From assembly GCA_029783825.1 (NCBI GenBank), contig JAREIK010003431.1:1758674-1822673 (forward strand): a DNA stretch of 64,000 nucleotides, read 5' to 3'. The translations under genes and the position numbers were made by a program. This DNA comes from Sapria himalayana. Taxonomy: Eukaryota > Streptophyta > Magnoliopsida > Malpighiales > Rafflesiaceae. Below, one piece after another: positions 37,612-50,311 of this stretch. The first letter of the stretch is position 1, and the number at the start of each line of letters is the position of its first letter. The notes beneath the pieces were generated by a model. It searched no databases, was not told the DNA's origin, and was given only the letters and a program-made list of their open reading frames with translations.

Positions 37612-38033
37612 TAGAGGTGTCAAATGGGACGTGCCGGGTGGCCCGGCCTATTTTTTTCAGGCTCAACCGTGCTTTCGTGCCGGGCTAGGCACGACATGGT
37701 TTTGTGGAGTTCAGCCCGGCACGAGTCCACGGCACGATCGGTCGGGTTCAGCCAGGTCGGGCAGAACCCTGATTAAAAAAAATTATGGTTTCGGTACGCC
37801 CAAAACCCTAATTTAAAAAAAATTTAGGATTTGGGCATGCCCAAAACCCTAATTTTAAAAAAAAATCAGGGTTTCGGCACTCCCGTAACTCTAATTAAAA
37901 AAAAATGGTTTTGGCACGGTACCATGTCGAGCCAGACACGGCACGAGACTCGGTTGGCCTAGACATGACACAGCATGAGCCCGGGCACGAGAAATTTCTG
38001 TGCCGGCTCGGCCCGGCCTGGTTGACACTTTTA
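37612..38033. mobile_element. hAT MITE with perfect 8-bp duplication, nested in hAT
   Basis: A 422-bp element with ends TAGAGGTGTCAAATGGG and GTTGACACTTTTA, flanked by identical GTTAAAAG (37604-37611 and 38034-38041). GC-rich, with a four-unit minisatellite in the middle. It has no coding capacity; the open frame at 37631-37816 follows the composition. It is inserted in the decayed transposase of the surrounding - strand hAT. Confidence 0.9.
37766..37918. repeat. Minisatellite of about 42 bp, four units
   Basis: Four tandem units of the pattern CCCTAATT-A(7-9)-TT...GGTTTCGG...CGCCC inside the hAT MITE. Each unit contains a short A/T palindrome. The sister MITE at 52208 has only about one and a half such units. 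Confidence 0.75.
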
Positions 38034-38701
38034 GTTAAAAGTAAGTCTGCATAATATTAACTAATCATAGATTTGCCCATATATTGGAAGATTTATGATA
38101 TTAATTGGTCATGCCTCCTCTTTCAAAATTATTGTGATAAATAAAGAAGATCAATAAAGTTAAAATTGATCCAACTCTATTTTAAATTTATTGATCTTAC
38201 AATATACATACACTATGCTAATTTTTCTTTGACATCACTAAATTTTTATTTCTAAATTTTAATTATATTAAAGTGAATTCAAATTATTTAAGTTCACTTT
38301 GTTTTAAGTTTTTTAAACAAATTAATTGAAATCATTAGAGAGAAATTAATTTAAATCTTATATTTTTTGATTGAGTTATCGTTATTATTTATATTTAGAT
38401 CAAAATTATTATTATTATTAAAATTATTATTTATCATTTTTATTTTATTTATTATTCTAAATTTAAAATATTATAATATTAAATTTTTATAAATTATAAC
38501 ATAAATTGATAAACAAAAATTAAATGTATACCTTAACTCTATATGTGCAGCAATCAAGCTCTTTTTTCGAACTAATGTTAGAGTATACAATATAGGAGAG
38601 AAAAACTAAAAATGAGAGAAAATGAATGAGTGAATATCAAAAAATGTGCAATCCAAATTGATAGAAATTTTTTTTCATTATAAATTATATATATTTCAGA
38701 T

Positions 38702-38704
<3 letters not shown>

Positions 38705-38772
<68 letters not shown>
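38705..38772. repeat. (TA)34 microsatellite
   Basis: An uninterrupted run of 34 TA repeats in the leader of the - strand hAT. It is the longest simple repeat in the window. Confidence 0.95.
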
Positions 38773-38778
<6 letters not shown>

Positions 38779-39554
38779 AATTCCAACACTCATCTGTTTT
38801 TTGCTCAATAACCATTAGAAGTAAATCCGATGACTATAAAAGATAAAAAAAAACAATTTTATAAATTTTTTTAACGATAATGATAGTGACAAGATAGTGT
38901 TTATCCTTGTCATTGTTTAGAGGTATCAAATGCCCCTTATTGTGTCGGCTTGACATGAATATTTGTGGCTTGCTGGGCACCATACCTTGCCTAACATGGC
39001 ATGAGTTTTCATGCCTTTTCATGCTGGCATGGAATTATTATGTCTTAGCCTGATTTGGAATTATTATGACATAGCCCGACATGGCTCGATTGGCTTGAAA
39101 TTGGGCACTTCCATGTCATGTCGTGTCGAGTTAATTTTGAGTCTTTTAGGGTTGTGCCAGTTATGAGCACCTTAAAGGGCCAATTAAATTTTTTTTGAAA
39201 TTTTAATTTTGTATTTATTAGAAATATTAAATATCAAAATAATAAAATTTAAAAGTACAATACATTATAAATTTAAATGAATTAAATTAATAATTAAAAT
39301 ACATATATTACATTTTGGCCTAAGCTCAACTCAATATATCATATGAGTTAAAAAAATATAATCCAAAATGCTTAATGACAAACTAAATAAAAAATTCAAA
39401 AATATAATAGTAAAGAACTTATGAGCATACAATCATAATTATGATGTATAATATAAGTTAATGCAAAAATAAAAAAATATGCATCACCATGCTATCACAT
39501 GAGTCATCAGTGTGTGTTTGTAATATGTTATTGTGGATTTTAATTATCATTGTC

Positions 39555-40300
39555 AAGGAAGCACGGATACGGCTCCCTATAGGCGTGTCCGTGTGTCAGA
39601 CACTTGGACACATGGACACGACATGAATACGTGTCCGATACGCCACGTGGCGTATCGGACGGATGCGTCGGCTGTCGTATACATGCTGACAATGCCCGAG
39701 GACATCGCCCACTATGGTCAATGACCGATTCTGTGAGGCGGCGCAAGTGAGCTCGATTCTATGGGGCGGCGAGGGTAGGCGTGATTCTGTGGAGGGGGCA
39801 GGGGGCGGGCGCGGGCGCGATTTGTGGCGATGCAAGGGGCAGGCTCGATTTGTGGAGACGATGGCGTGATTTGTGGGAGGCAGGGGGCATGCGTGATTCC
39901 GTGGAGAGACAGAGCGCGATTTTGGGGGAGGAGGGATTGATTTTTATAAAATAAAATATTTTTTATTTTATAAAATAAAAAAATTATATTTTTATATAAT
40001 ATAAGATTATTATTAAATATTATTTTATAAAATAAGATAATTATAAATATTGTCTTATAAAATAAAATAAAATATAATATTTTAATTTTATAAAATAAAA
40101 AATATATTTATTTAATAAAATAGAATATATTATTTTATTTTATAAAATACCTAATATTTATAAAGAATAATTTTTATTTTTATATTTATTTTTTTATCAT
40201 GCCGTATCCTAGCTATATCCGTATCCTAGTTTTATATAAATTTGTTGTGTCTCCGTATCTTGCTGTATCGTATCCCTGTGCCCGTGTTCGTACGTCTTAG
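39555..40300 (+). mobile_element. MULE-like MITE, copy 3 (best preserved)
   Basis: A 746-bp element starting AAGGAAGCACGG and ending GTACGTCTTAG, flanked by a perfect 9-bp duplication ATCATTGTC (39546-39554 and 40301-40309). Nine base pairs is the usual Mutator-superfamily length. It contains a 28-bp perfect palindrome with a central CACGTG, a G-rich middle and an A/T palindromic zone. The end GCCGTATCCTAGC is shared with the other copies. No transposase. Confidence 0.85.
39633..39660. repeat. 28-bp perfect palindrome with central G-box
   Basis: Arms GTCCGATACGCCAC and GTGGCGTATCGGAC join at CACGTG, the core bound by plant bZIP and bHLH factors. Equivalent but slightly decayed palindromes occur in the three other MULE-like copies. 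Confidence 0.9.
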
Positions 40301-41000
40301 ATCATTGTCATGTATGATTCTAAAGATAATACTAGTGGTAACTTTAATATTCTTAATGTCCCATAAATAATCATTCCTAAGTATTTTTTTTATAATGAAT
40401 TTTCAATCTTAAATCTTTCCAATCCTTTAAGTATATAAGTATTTTTATGATATATGATCACAATTTTAATATCCTATCTGAAATAATATTATCAGCTATA
40501 AAAAAAGTAGATTTTGATGTTATGTTAAATAACAGAGTGTTTAGTAGATAAAATGAGATATGTAGATTTCTCCAACTTAAAATATTCAAACATTTATTAT
40601 TATCAAGTGATAAGATATTATAATAATCTGTATCTAAGTATTGAGACAATTCATTTCTATTTGATAGATAATTCTATTTTTTGCTCATAGTTAACTAAAT
40701 CAAAAAATTAATTTTTTAAAATATTATGTTTCTGATTGTACTTGAAGTCTCACTACAATTATCATTTTTAGTGTCGTAAAATATAAATAGTTAGCAAATT
40801 TTTCATAAATTAAACATTCAAATTTGTCTTTTTGGTTCATGTAAATAAATATATATGTTAAAATATTTTTTATCCATTTTACTTTATTCCTATGTTCTAT
40901 ATAGTCAGCCAAGTAATAAAAGTTGGAATGAAGGACTATTTATATAAATATTTGGTTTTCATCTTAATAGTCATCACAACATATTCAAAGTGATAGAATA

Positions 41001-42743
41001 TACACTAAATAATAAAAAAGATATTGAGTATACTCTTTCTGTTATTAAGAGTTGGTTTTGATTTGTTGTGTGACTTATATTTGCTTTGAATATGTTGTGT
41101 ATATATATTTTTTATAGTATAGACTTTGAGACTTGGTTCATCAAGTCTTCCTATTCCCGACACATCATGAATTGAGATTGGGGTAGACTTGAGAGCTACA
41201 AGAATGTCTGGACTTAATAGAGCATTCATTTCTACAAGAAATCTCACTCTATAGAGTCAACATGTTATGTATTGATTGGTACATATGATTATTTCATATG
41301 AGTATCATTATAATATACTTTAACAAATTTAGATGTAATTGATCAATGAATTTTTTCTAATTGGAGGCCCAATTAGTACTTAATTAGTAAGAAAATATAA
41401 TAAATCTAATTATATCTTATAGATACATATTCTCTTTAGGCTCATTTAATAATAAATCATTTTCAAAAAAATAAAATAGTACTCATTAAAAAATCAAAAA
41501 CACTTGAAGCCTTCGGGTTACCCCCATAACCAAGAAAGTCACATTTTATTTTCTTAATGTCAATTTTTGTCATATATAAAAAAGATTTTGAATAAAATAA
41601 GTATTCTTAATTATTTTGTTAAGTAAAGTAAATAATTTATTTTCAAGGTGTAAGATTTAAAAGGGCACACAATAAGGAAAATAAAAAAAAACATTTGAAC
41701 AACAAGTTAGTTTATAGTTAAAATATTTTGTCAAGGGTATTTCAGAATACTTTAAACAAAGAGGTGTGTCTAAGTCATCTAAAAGGCCACACAATAAATG
41801 TAAGGGTATGCGTGTACAAGAAATCTGATGTATGATCATATAAATAATATGATAAATACTAAAGTTATTAGACACATACTCATGCATTGTCACTCATTAT
41901 GATTTTTATATTTTTATTATATTGATATATTTTTTTATGAAATAATTAGAAAATAATTTTTTTATTATGGAATAAAAAATAACTAAAGTAAAATATATAT
42001 AATAATCAATAAATATAACAATATTTAAATCTATCTCGAATATCATTTCTACTAGTTTTCTATATGCCCAAATATATTAGATTGAATGAATTACTACTCA
42101 TATAAATTTGACAAATATGATAGGAATTTTTGATATGTTTTCTTAACTAACTTGTTTTATATTTTAGAATAAATTTATTTCTAATACTATGATTAAATAT
42201 TTTAAACTAGATTGATGTTGAGTAACCAAGCCTTAGAATGAACAAGTAATGAATTAACAATACATATACACTTATTGAGCTATCTTACCATAGAAGTAAT
42301 AATCTATAATCTATTTTTCTAAATCTAAAAAGAAAATTTTCTTGAAGTTTTTTCATTCACAAAATAATATTATTGAAAAAAATTAAATAAGAGCTGAGTT
42401 GTCTTTTAAGATGTAATTGCTAAAAATAAAAGATTGACGGGACAACCATGAATAAAAAGAACACGTGAAATAAACAAAATACCAAGTTAAATATTATTTT
42501 AGCTTAATATTTTTGATATTTTATAATTGACTATTATAAAATCAAGCAAATAAGGATTAAATCTAATGAATAAGGATAAAATTTTTTAATTTGTCTATTA
42601 GCTAATGATTCGATAACTAAAGAGATAAATGAAAAATGATGTGTCATAAAGGATATAATACATGGAGGATGAGAAGCATTTGTTTCTACTTTAGAGAGAT
42701 TTTGTGTCCTCATCTTTAATAAGAGTTGTGATGAGGCAAATTT
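41001..42743. other. Copia-related decayed sequence, possible LTR
   Basis: The stretch 41330-42230 resembles 21780-23450 (for example GGGCACACAATAAGG against GAGCACACAATGAAA), so the two are relics of one repeat family, probably Copia. No protein block could be read. A possible primer-binding site (TGGTATCAGGA) lies at 42748-42758, so an LTR may end just before it. Confidence 0.35.
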
Positions 42744-44605
42744 ATAATGGTATCAGGATGTTTTTTATTGTCAGTATATCATATAGTATTTTTGATTTTT
42801 TTTTTAATAAATAACTGTTAATATTTTTTCCTGGTATGTTATCTGTTCTATAATATGTGGATTGTAGGAAAAATCTAATATTTTTGTAACTCATTGTTTT
42901 CTTGATTGATGCGAAAAATGAGTTGAAATTTTGTAGCACATGCTTCTTTGTATTCACACAGCACATGCAATCCACTGCACTTTTTGAACATTTCTCACAT
43001 AATTGTGTCCTCATCTCAGTGCTGGCATGCTAGAGGTGGTGTCGATGTTGAAGTGCAGAAGAGGTGGACGTGTCAGAGAGATTCTAACAAGGCACAAAAA
43101 GCCATAATATTTCAGAATTATTATTATTTTTTTAAATATAACTTTACTTTTATACCATGTATAAAGTGTGAAAATAAACCAATGTTTTCAAAATACTCAA
43201 ACAAAACTCATAGTGCGAATGTACACATAAAATCCTTATAAGTAAATGCTAATCGGAGTGGGGTAGCCTACATGTTGGGTGCTCCCATCCATAATGTCGA
43301 AATAATAAATAAAAAATACACATTACAATGACAAATGACCATATATAATTCATATAAAAAAACAAGAGATGGAGTGTACACATTAATTTGAAGGAGAATG
43401 TATGAGATTATTTTGCATTTTAACTTAGTCACATATCCTTATTTATAACTGATAAATGAGATCATAGGATAATATGAGTTTCAGATGAAGGGTTCTAGTA
43501 TTCATGACATTGAAGTGACCAATATGAAGAAGGATTTGTTGGTAACTCAAATTTGACTAAAAGTCATTTAGTTAAATTGGGAAATGATAGTTCCATCATT
43601 TCTAATTGATGAATTGATAGGATATATTGAATCTTGATGATTTTTCTAGCAACTTAATAGAGAATAATATTTATGTACTCTATTGATACCTCCTCGATGA
43701 TTTTGAATAGAGAGAAAGCACCCGAGTTGTATGAAGGACAAGTAGATAAAGTTGTTTAAGATATTTTGGAATAAAATATATATAGAACAAATGATCACTT
43801 CTATTTTGGAATTCATGCGCTGTACTGATTTGTTGCTAAAGCATATTAGAAATGATCCTAACATAAAGAAGACACTTAAACTGTACATTGTACTTAATGA
43901 CTATATATATATAATATATTTCATAAGTGACTATCGATATTGTCTTGAACTCTATTTTTTATGAATCTCAAAATAATTGTTAGCCTTCTATTTTTTTGGA
44001 GATGAGATTTCCTCCAAGAAAAATATACAAATTTGTCTTTGATTTTTTTTTGTGCATGCTGATTCCCAACTTAAATTTTAATATCTGGTCAACTATAAGT
44101 GCTAATTTTTTCTAAAAAAGATTATAAGTCCAATAAACATATTCACACCATTCAATATGTGAAGAATTGTGTTAAAGTAAACATATCATAGAGAATCTTA
44201 GAAATTATTAATTATATTCATTGTATGTGTTATATATTATTTGTTTATTGACAAATAGTTAGTATTATTTATAGTTTTAATGAATATTAGATTTAATTTG
44301 ATGAGTTATATTGAAAGTGATGTTAGTATTTGAATTAATAAGAGTATTATGTTGGAACACAACTCAAAAGATTATTCCCTACAAAAGTAGCTAATAGATA
44401 TCTTTTCTGTGATAAAATGACATCTCTTATAGAATAAATAATATTAATGTCAAAAAAATATGAGTCTCAATATTCTTTTAAAATTATGATTGAAGGAATT
44501 TCTTGAGTTTTGTGATCTATAATTTGTTATTTGTCATCATTAAAATATTATTCATGTAGATAATCAATAAAATTATACTATCATTAGTGCCCCTTTGTTA
44601 CAATC
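42744..44605 (+). other. Intron 4: possible Copia internal remnant, mostly unrecognised
   Basis: Apart from the primer-site-like sequence at the left edge, no domain can be supported. A patch near 43255-43320 (GGGTGCTCCCATCCATAA) loosely resembles 25560-25610 in intron 1, suggesting a shared unknown repeat. Confidence 0.3.
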
Positions 44606-45271
44606 AAGGAAGCACATATACAGTTCCTTATAGCCGTGTCTATGTGTCAGACACGTGGACTCATGGACACGACACATATAAGTGTTCGATATGCCACGTG
44701 GCTTATCATTGACCAATCAGTGTTCGATACGCCACATGGTGTATTGGATTGATGTATTGGATGCCGTATCCATGTAGATAATGCTGGGTGGCTGATGTCT
44801 CCCATGATGCCGAATGGCCAATTTTGTGGGGCGGTGGGGGTGGACACGATTCTGTGGGGTGTGATTCTATGGGGCGCGATTCTATAGGCTGGGGGAGCAT
44901 GATTTTGATAAAATAAAATAAAATATTTTTATTTAATAAAATAAAAAAATATATTTTTTATAATATAAAATAATTATAAAATATTATTTTATAAAATAAG
45001 ATAATTATAAATATTATCTTATAAAATAAAATAATATAAAATATTTTTATTTTTTATAAAATAAAAAATATATATTTATTTTATAAAATAAATTATTTTA
45101 TTTGATAAAATACATAATATTTATAAAGAAAATAATTTTTAATTTAATTTTATTTTATTTTATTATTTCATATCCTAGTCATATTTGTATCCTAGTTTTA
45201 TAAAATTTGTTGTGTATCCGTATTCTGCCGTGTCGTATCATCGTGTTCTTATTCGTGTCTGTGCTTCTTAG
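44606..45271 (+). mobile_element. MULE-like MITE, copy 4
   Basis: A 666-bp element, ends AAGGAAGCACATATAC and GTGCTTCTTAG, with flanks GTTACAATC and GTAACAATA (7 of 9 match). Two decayed palindromes (GATATGCCACGTGGC and GATACGCCACATGGTG) lie near 44687-44745. Many differences from copy 3 are C-to-T or G-to-A changes. No coding capacity. Confidence 0.8.
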
Positions 45272-45325
45272 GTAACAATAAATAAAAATTTGTCAATTAT
45301 AGTGAAGTAGGTTGTCAGGCCAGCA

Positions 45326-45871
45326 TAGAGGTGTCAAATGGGCTGGGCGGCCCTGGCCCGGTTTGAAGCCATGCATGGCATGGTCTAGGACCGTGCCCGG
45401 GCCCGTGCCGGGTGACCCTCGGCATGATTTGTTTCTTGTCGTGCCGAGGGTCTTTGGCCGGTGTGCAGTGCTAGGCACGACCCAAGTATTAGGCACCTGG
45501 GTACGGCACGAGTGACGCATGACGACTGATGCAACGACTCTCGATGGGGGACGATGTGGCGACCCTCGACGAGTGATGGCTCGGGCCGCCTGATAGGTGA
45601 TGACGGAGTTGGCCGTGTCATTCCTAAATTTTGTTCCAGGTTAATAATTACCTTAACCTAGAACAGGACCGACCTGAACTGAACCAGCCAAACCCGAGCT
45701 GATTTTGGGCTCAGGCCATGCTTGGCCTGCCATCCAGTGAACCGTGCCGTGCTAGGCAAGGCACGGTAATGTGTCGTGTTTAGCATGTTGTGCATGGCAC
45801 AACATGCTAGTCCGTATGGGCTTGAAAAAAACTAGTCATGTTGGCTTGAAATTGTCCGTTTGATACCTGTA
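45326..45871. mobile_element. hAT MITE with perfect 8-bp duplication
   Basis: A 546-bp GC-rich element, ends TAGAGGTGTCAAATGGG and CCGTTTGATACCTGTA, flanked by identical GGCCAGCA (45318-45325 and 45872-45879). It is inserted 18 bp inside the left end of the surrounding - strand hAT. Open frames on both strands (45293-45621) reflect the composition and have no known motif. Confidence 0.9.
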
Positions 45872-48378
45872 GGCCAGCACAACATGAAATTTGGTGGCCT
45901 AGTTAGGCAAATGTGCCGTGCTTGACATGACATGATGTGTCACTTTCAGTTGTCATGCTGGCATGAAACCCATGGAGGTAGGCCTAGCTTGGCTCGACAC
46001 GATAATGCTTGATGTCTCAATTGAGACATTTGAATGTGCCAATGCTCATTGGGTTGAATTAATTTCAACATGATCGTGCTAGGCATGATTCAATGCATGG
46101 CTTGGCCTGGCGACCAAGTGCTAGTAACTTGTGACACTTGGCATTTGGCAATGCCGTAGTGGTAGTTGTTGAGCTTCACTGCACTTCCCACTTGTTAGTG
46201 TATTAATTAATAAATTAAATTAAAAAATTATTGTTAAATTAAATATAAATTATAAATTACTCTGATTAATAAAAAATATAAATTAAATAGAAAATCAAAA
46301 AAATTGAAAAAATACAAATGTCTACTTTTGAAAATATAAATTTTATAAATAAAATAAAATTTAACATAAAATATGTCAGTCTATTGTCTGTTGTTACTCT
46401 CTATGGTTTAGATTGTTAGTTATCAAAATTTATTATCTTAGCATCATCATTTTCGTATACGATATCATCTACTTGATATGTTTTTATTTTTTTTGAAGAC
46501 TTATTTGTAATTCTTCTCAATCTTTTAAGTAAGATAATATTATAATGATATCTAGTCGTAATATCATTAAAAGTATTTTAATGATGTCTAGTCGTAATGC
46601 TATGCTAGATATCATAGGTTTTAGTAAATCACATGTTGTTATAGATAGCACAAGAAGTTGGATCTGTATGATTTTCATCTATTCAAAAAGTCAGTTTTTT
46701 ATGTCTCTTTGGAATAAAATAGAATATTAAACAGTGTCTGAGTATTTTGATAGTCTATTTCTGTTTGATAGATATTCCCATTGTTTGTTTCTTGCTAATT
46801 GAATTGCAAAATCAAATTCGAATATAGTATTGATCTTTATACTCAGAGACTCATTAAAATCATCATATTTATTGTCTTAATATAGTAATAGGTTATTTAA
46901 TTATTCAGAAATTTTTCCATCTGATTCATTAAATTGGATATATATTTTAAAGTATTTTTTATTATTTTAACTTAATCTTAGGATCTATACATGCAACTAA
47001 ATAATAAATATATAGAATGAAGGATCAATATTTCAAATATTTTCTTTTTATCTTGATAGTCATGATAAAAAAATCAAGGTATTCTTTATATTTGTTAAAG
47101 AGATTACTAATATTACAGATGTATCTAAGTGTAATGTATATAGTGAAAGTGTACTTAGATAGAAATGTATTTGTCATATCATAAAAAATCTTAAAAAATT
47201 TTAAAAATGGAATTCTAATCTCACATTCTAATTTGTCAATAATTATTTTACTATTAACGAAGTTAGATATTATATGTTAAGTCACGCATGAATTTAATAT
47301 TAGGTATGCATAATTCCATTAATATCTGATATTCCTTTGAAATTATTTTCTTTTTACTCTCGTTGACTTACATAAAGTCTCAAAATTTTTTAACATGCAA
47401 TGTCTTAATATTTTGTAGTGTATTTCATATATGGCCTAAGGAGATAATTTTTTTTTATTTCCATCTACAAATTAGGTTAATTATATGACATATACTTCTA
47501 CCCTGAAAAATTTTACCTAAGTTAAGTGATAATCTCTAATGGTTCCGATTAACATACTTATAATGATATCAATATTTGATATATTATTTAATTTAATTTT
47601 AAAATTTTATTTTGCGTGTCATCTTTCTCTAAATACCATCGATAGATACTCATATATGGTGGAATCATTATAAAATTAACAATCTCATGTAATCATAATA
47701 TTTTTATTTTAATTTTCACTTAGGATCAACAAAATGGATGATTACGCATGTGATAAGCATGCTGAATGTATTTGTCTATAAAATAAATTTTGTTATTTAT
47801 TTTCTTACATACCCATGTTGATAATAAATAAATGAGATTAGTGAATATGAAGTTGATCCAAATTTAAAGGTAATACTATTAAGTTAGATTTGTTAGAGAT
47901 TTAATATATAATAATTTTTGGTTTATTATTTGGTGGTCTCATAAGATGTCAAGTGTTATTATTACTCATGTATGTATGTATATTGTTTTTGGTTATAATA
48001 TATATAGTATCAAATTTTTTTAATATTCTGAGATTTTTTTTTAATATCTTAATGTGTGTTCATTAGTTCATATTATTGATATCCGTCTATTTTTTACTCA
48101 TTCTTGGACTTTCAGTTGAGTTGTCCTTATCTATGTATAAGTTTATTTTTTTTTGATAATTTTTATTTTTCTAATTTAGTAGCTTTTAGTGAGTTTTGAA
48201 TATGAGAAAAATATTTTATATTTAATTCGATACAACTTTAATTAGCTAGAAAAAAATTAATTTAAAAAACTTAAAACTAGTGTATGGTGGACCATGAATA
48301 AATATGTCCAGCTCATGCATCACACCATTAGACAATTCACATTGTGCAATCTTCAATTATAAAAATAATTATGTTGGC

Positions 48379-48825
48379 TAGAGGTGGCAAATGGGTTATG
48401 CCATGCTAGTACATCCTATTTTTTTTAGGCCCATCCATGTCACCATGCCGTGTTGACATGACTCTAAAAATGGATAGCTTGACACGTCCCATTGGTGTGC
48501 CTTTTTCTCGGGTCATGCCAGGTCGTGCCAAGCTGGGTCAAGCTTGGACAGGCTAGCCTGGTTCATTCTAGACTAGCCTAGATTCAATCCACGCTAGCCT
48601 AGACCAGGACGATGCTATTTTATTTGACTAGCTGGGCTAAAATCTACCCCCACAAGATGTTATGCCCAGCCGTGTTGTGTTGCATTTCTTTTGCCAGGAT
48701 CTTTGGCCTGACATGGCCCTAGCTAGGCCATGAGTCAGCCTGTGTCACATCGAGGGATGGTTCTAAATTGGGTTTTGTCGTGCCTCATGCCATGCTAGGG
48801 ATGCTCACCCCAATTGACACCTTTA
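48379..48825. mobile_element. hAT MITE with transition-decayed duplication
   Basis: A 447-bp element, ends TAGAGGTGGCAAATGGG and CAATTGACACCTTTA. The flanks are ATGTTGGC (48371-48378) and ACGTCGGT (48826-48833); all three differences are C/T. It contains CTAGCC repeats at about 48552, 48572 and 48593 (period 20-21 bp). Confidence 0.75.
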
Positions 48826-49459
48826 ACGTCGGTTATCCCACTAATATAATATTAAAATTAATAAATTACATAACAAAGAAAAAATTCTACTAAACACTTA
48901 AAGTTGGAGTTGTGTTTGATTTGTAATATTTTGAGAGAGAGATCATAGAGATTTAGACATGAGAGAATAGATTATAAATATTTTGTGAAAAACTAAAAAT
49001 GTGAACATGCTATTATATAAAAATTATAACATTAAAAATTTAATTTTTTTAAAAATATTTTAAGGCAAAAACTTAACGACTATTGAATTTTTATCCAAAA
49101 CCATTGGAAAATTCCAAAGGTTCGGATCTTAACTTATAAAATATTAATTTTTAATTAATTTCTGACAAGAAATGTATCTATTTGAAAAAATGGTTTAATT
49201 TTTGAAATGGCGCATGCCACATTTTGTTCTAGTTGTGCCAGGCATGTGGGCAATGCTTGGCATGACTTGATGTCCATTATTTGAAGGGCCGACATGACAC
49301 GAGCTATTCAAATAAGTCATACCATGACATGAGTCATACCATGGGTTGGCACGACGTAGATATAGGAATGACTTTAGACTATGCCATGCCATATGGCATG
49401 ACTGATTGGCGTCGTGCCTCGGATGTGGCTTGGGCCTCCATGCATTTTTGACACATATA

Positions 49460-50311
49460 TTTGTTGCTCAAATAAGATGATTGTTTGTGACAATTTCACA
49501 AACCAGATTCTTGTTGATTGCTTCAGGTTATACAATACATTTTGTAATTTGTAAATTTTAATTGACCTTGCTGTTTGAAACTAGGTGATTGATTCATATA
49601 TATCTACTTTTTAAGATTATCGTGAATAAATATATTTTATGTCTAGCTAATATATCTTTTAATTGTGAGATATTATAAGAGATATAATAATTTGTACCGA
49701 GATCATCTTGTCCACTAGAGAAAGTGATCTGGTAGTCGATACTAAACATCTGAGTAAATTCGCTTACTACATATGTTCACTTAAGATTAATCTTTTTATT
49801 TGGACATATTTTTATAATGAACACTCTTATATGACTAACAATTGGTTTTCTTGAAGGTTATAATATTAGCTTTTAAGTCATATTAGAATAGGTGACATAC
49901 ATCTCTTCTATCATAACTTGATATTATCCAAGATGAGATAATTTTTTAGAAGACTTGAGTATGTTAGTATAGTCAAAAGAAATATTGAAAGAAACAAAAA
50001 AAAAGAATAAAGTGAGAGTATAATAAAATCTATAAAATTGGGTATTGAGCGTAACTCTTTTGTCGTTTATATTGAGTTATCAGAATATCAAGATTAGAGG
50101 GACTAGTTGTAGGATCATTGTTTGGCACTCAAAATACTAAATATTCAGAATTATTTTATAATTTTTTATGATGTGTTTGCATTAAATCTGAGCTTTAAAT
50201 AAAAAAAAATATTGAATTACAATTTTGATAGAATTTTATGAGTAATAGTTAAATCAAATGTAAACTGAGCAGAATTTTGAATTTGGTGGAAAGTTGAGAT
50301 AAGGAGGAATA
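49460..50311 (-). pseudogene. Copia-related fragment
   Basis: The stretch 49745-50010 aligns by eye with the - strand Copia relics at 35890-36050 and 21190-21450. No intact motif is left. The + strand hAT at 50312 follows. Confidence 0.4.

Larger units (their letters stand above)
36063..38870 (-). mobile_element. hAT transposon, - strand, right end missing
   Basis: The left end (TAAATGTGCCAAATGG) and a GC-rich zone (36063-36260) are followed by the C-terminal dimerisation domain of a hAT transposase on the - strand at about 36420-36560 (IINIISDKRSKL then NIIKILVYLK). This aligns with VISDRRSRL...DIVEILAYLK of the 50312 copy. Decayed transposase continues to about 38330. The 5' leader (about 38380-38640) is the reverse complement of the leader at 18540-18700, so both belong to one family. 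A (TA)34 tract lies in the leader. No GC-rich right end is visible before the next hAT. A MITE is nested at 37612-38033. Confidence 0.65.
38918..41000 (-). mobile_element. hAT transposon, - strand, 3' half, with nested MULE-like MITE
   Basis: The left end TAGAGGTATCAAATGCC is followed by a GC-rich zone (to about 39185), an AT-rich 3' UTR and, after the nested MITE, decayed C-terminal transposase on the - strand (about 40310-41000). That stretch is collinear by eye with 36300-36900 and 46430-47050. The N-terminal half and right end were not found before the next sequence at 41000. Confidence 0.6.
45308..49459 (-). mobile_element. hAT transposon, - strand, with two nested MITEs
   Basis: The left end TAGGTTGTCAGGCC and GC-rich 3' zone (interrupted by a MITE) precede a decayed - strand transposase at about 46420-47860. 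The HVR...HIINLI-type block is visible near 47480-47520 (GRSICHIINLI). A 5' leader (48840-49170) is interrupted upstream by a second MITE (48379-48825). The right end is a GC-rich zone ending TTGACACATATA at 49459. The outer 8-bp flanks do not match, so the ends may not be original partners. Confidence 0.6.

Noticed and set aside
38646..38846. Frame with a long YIYIYI run
   Set aside because: Translation of the (TA)34 microsatellite.
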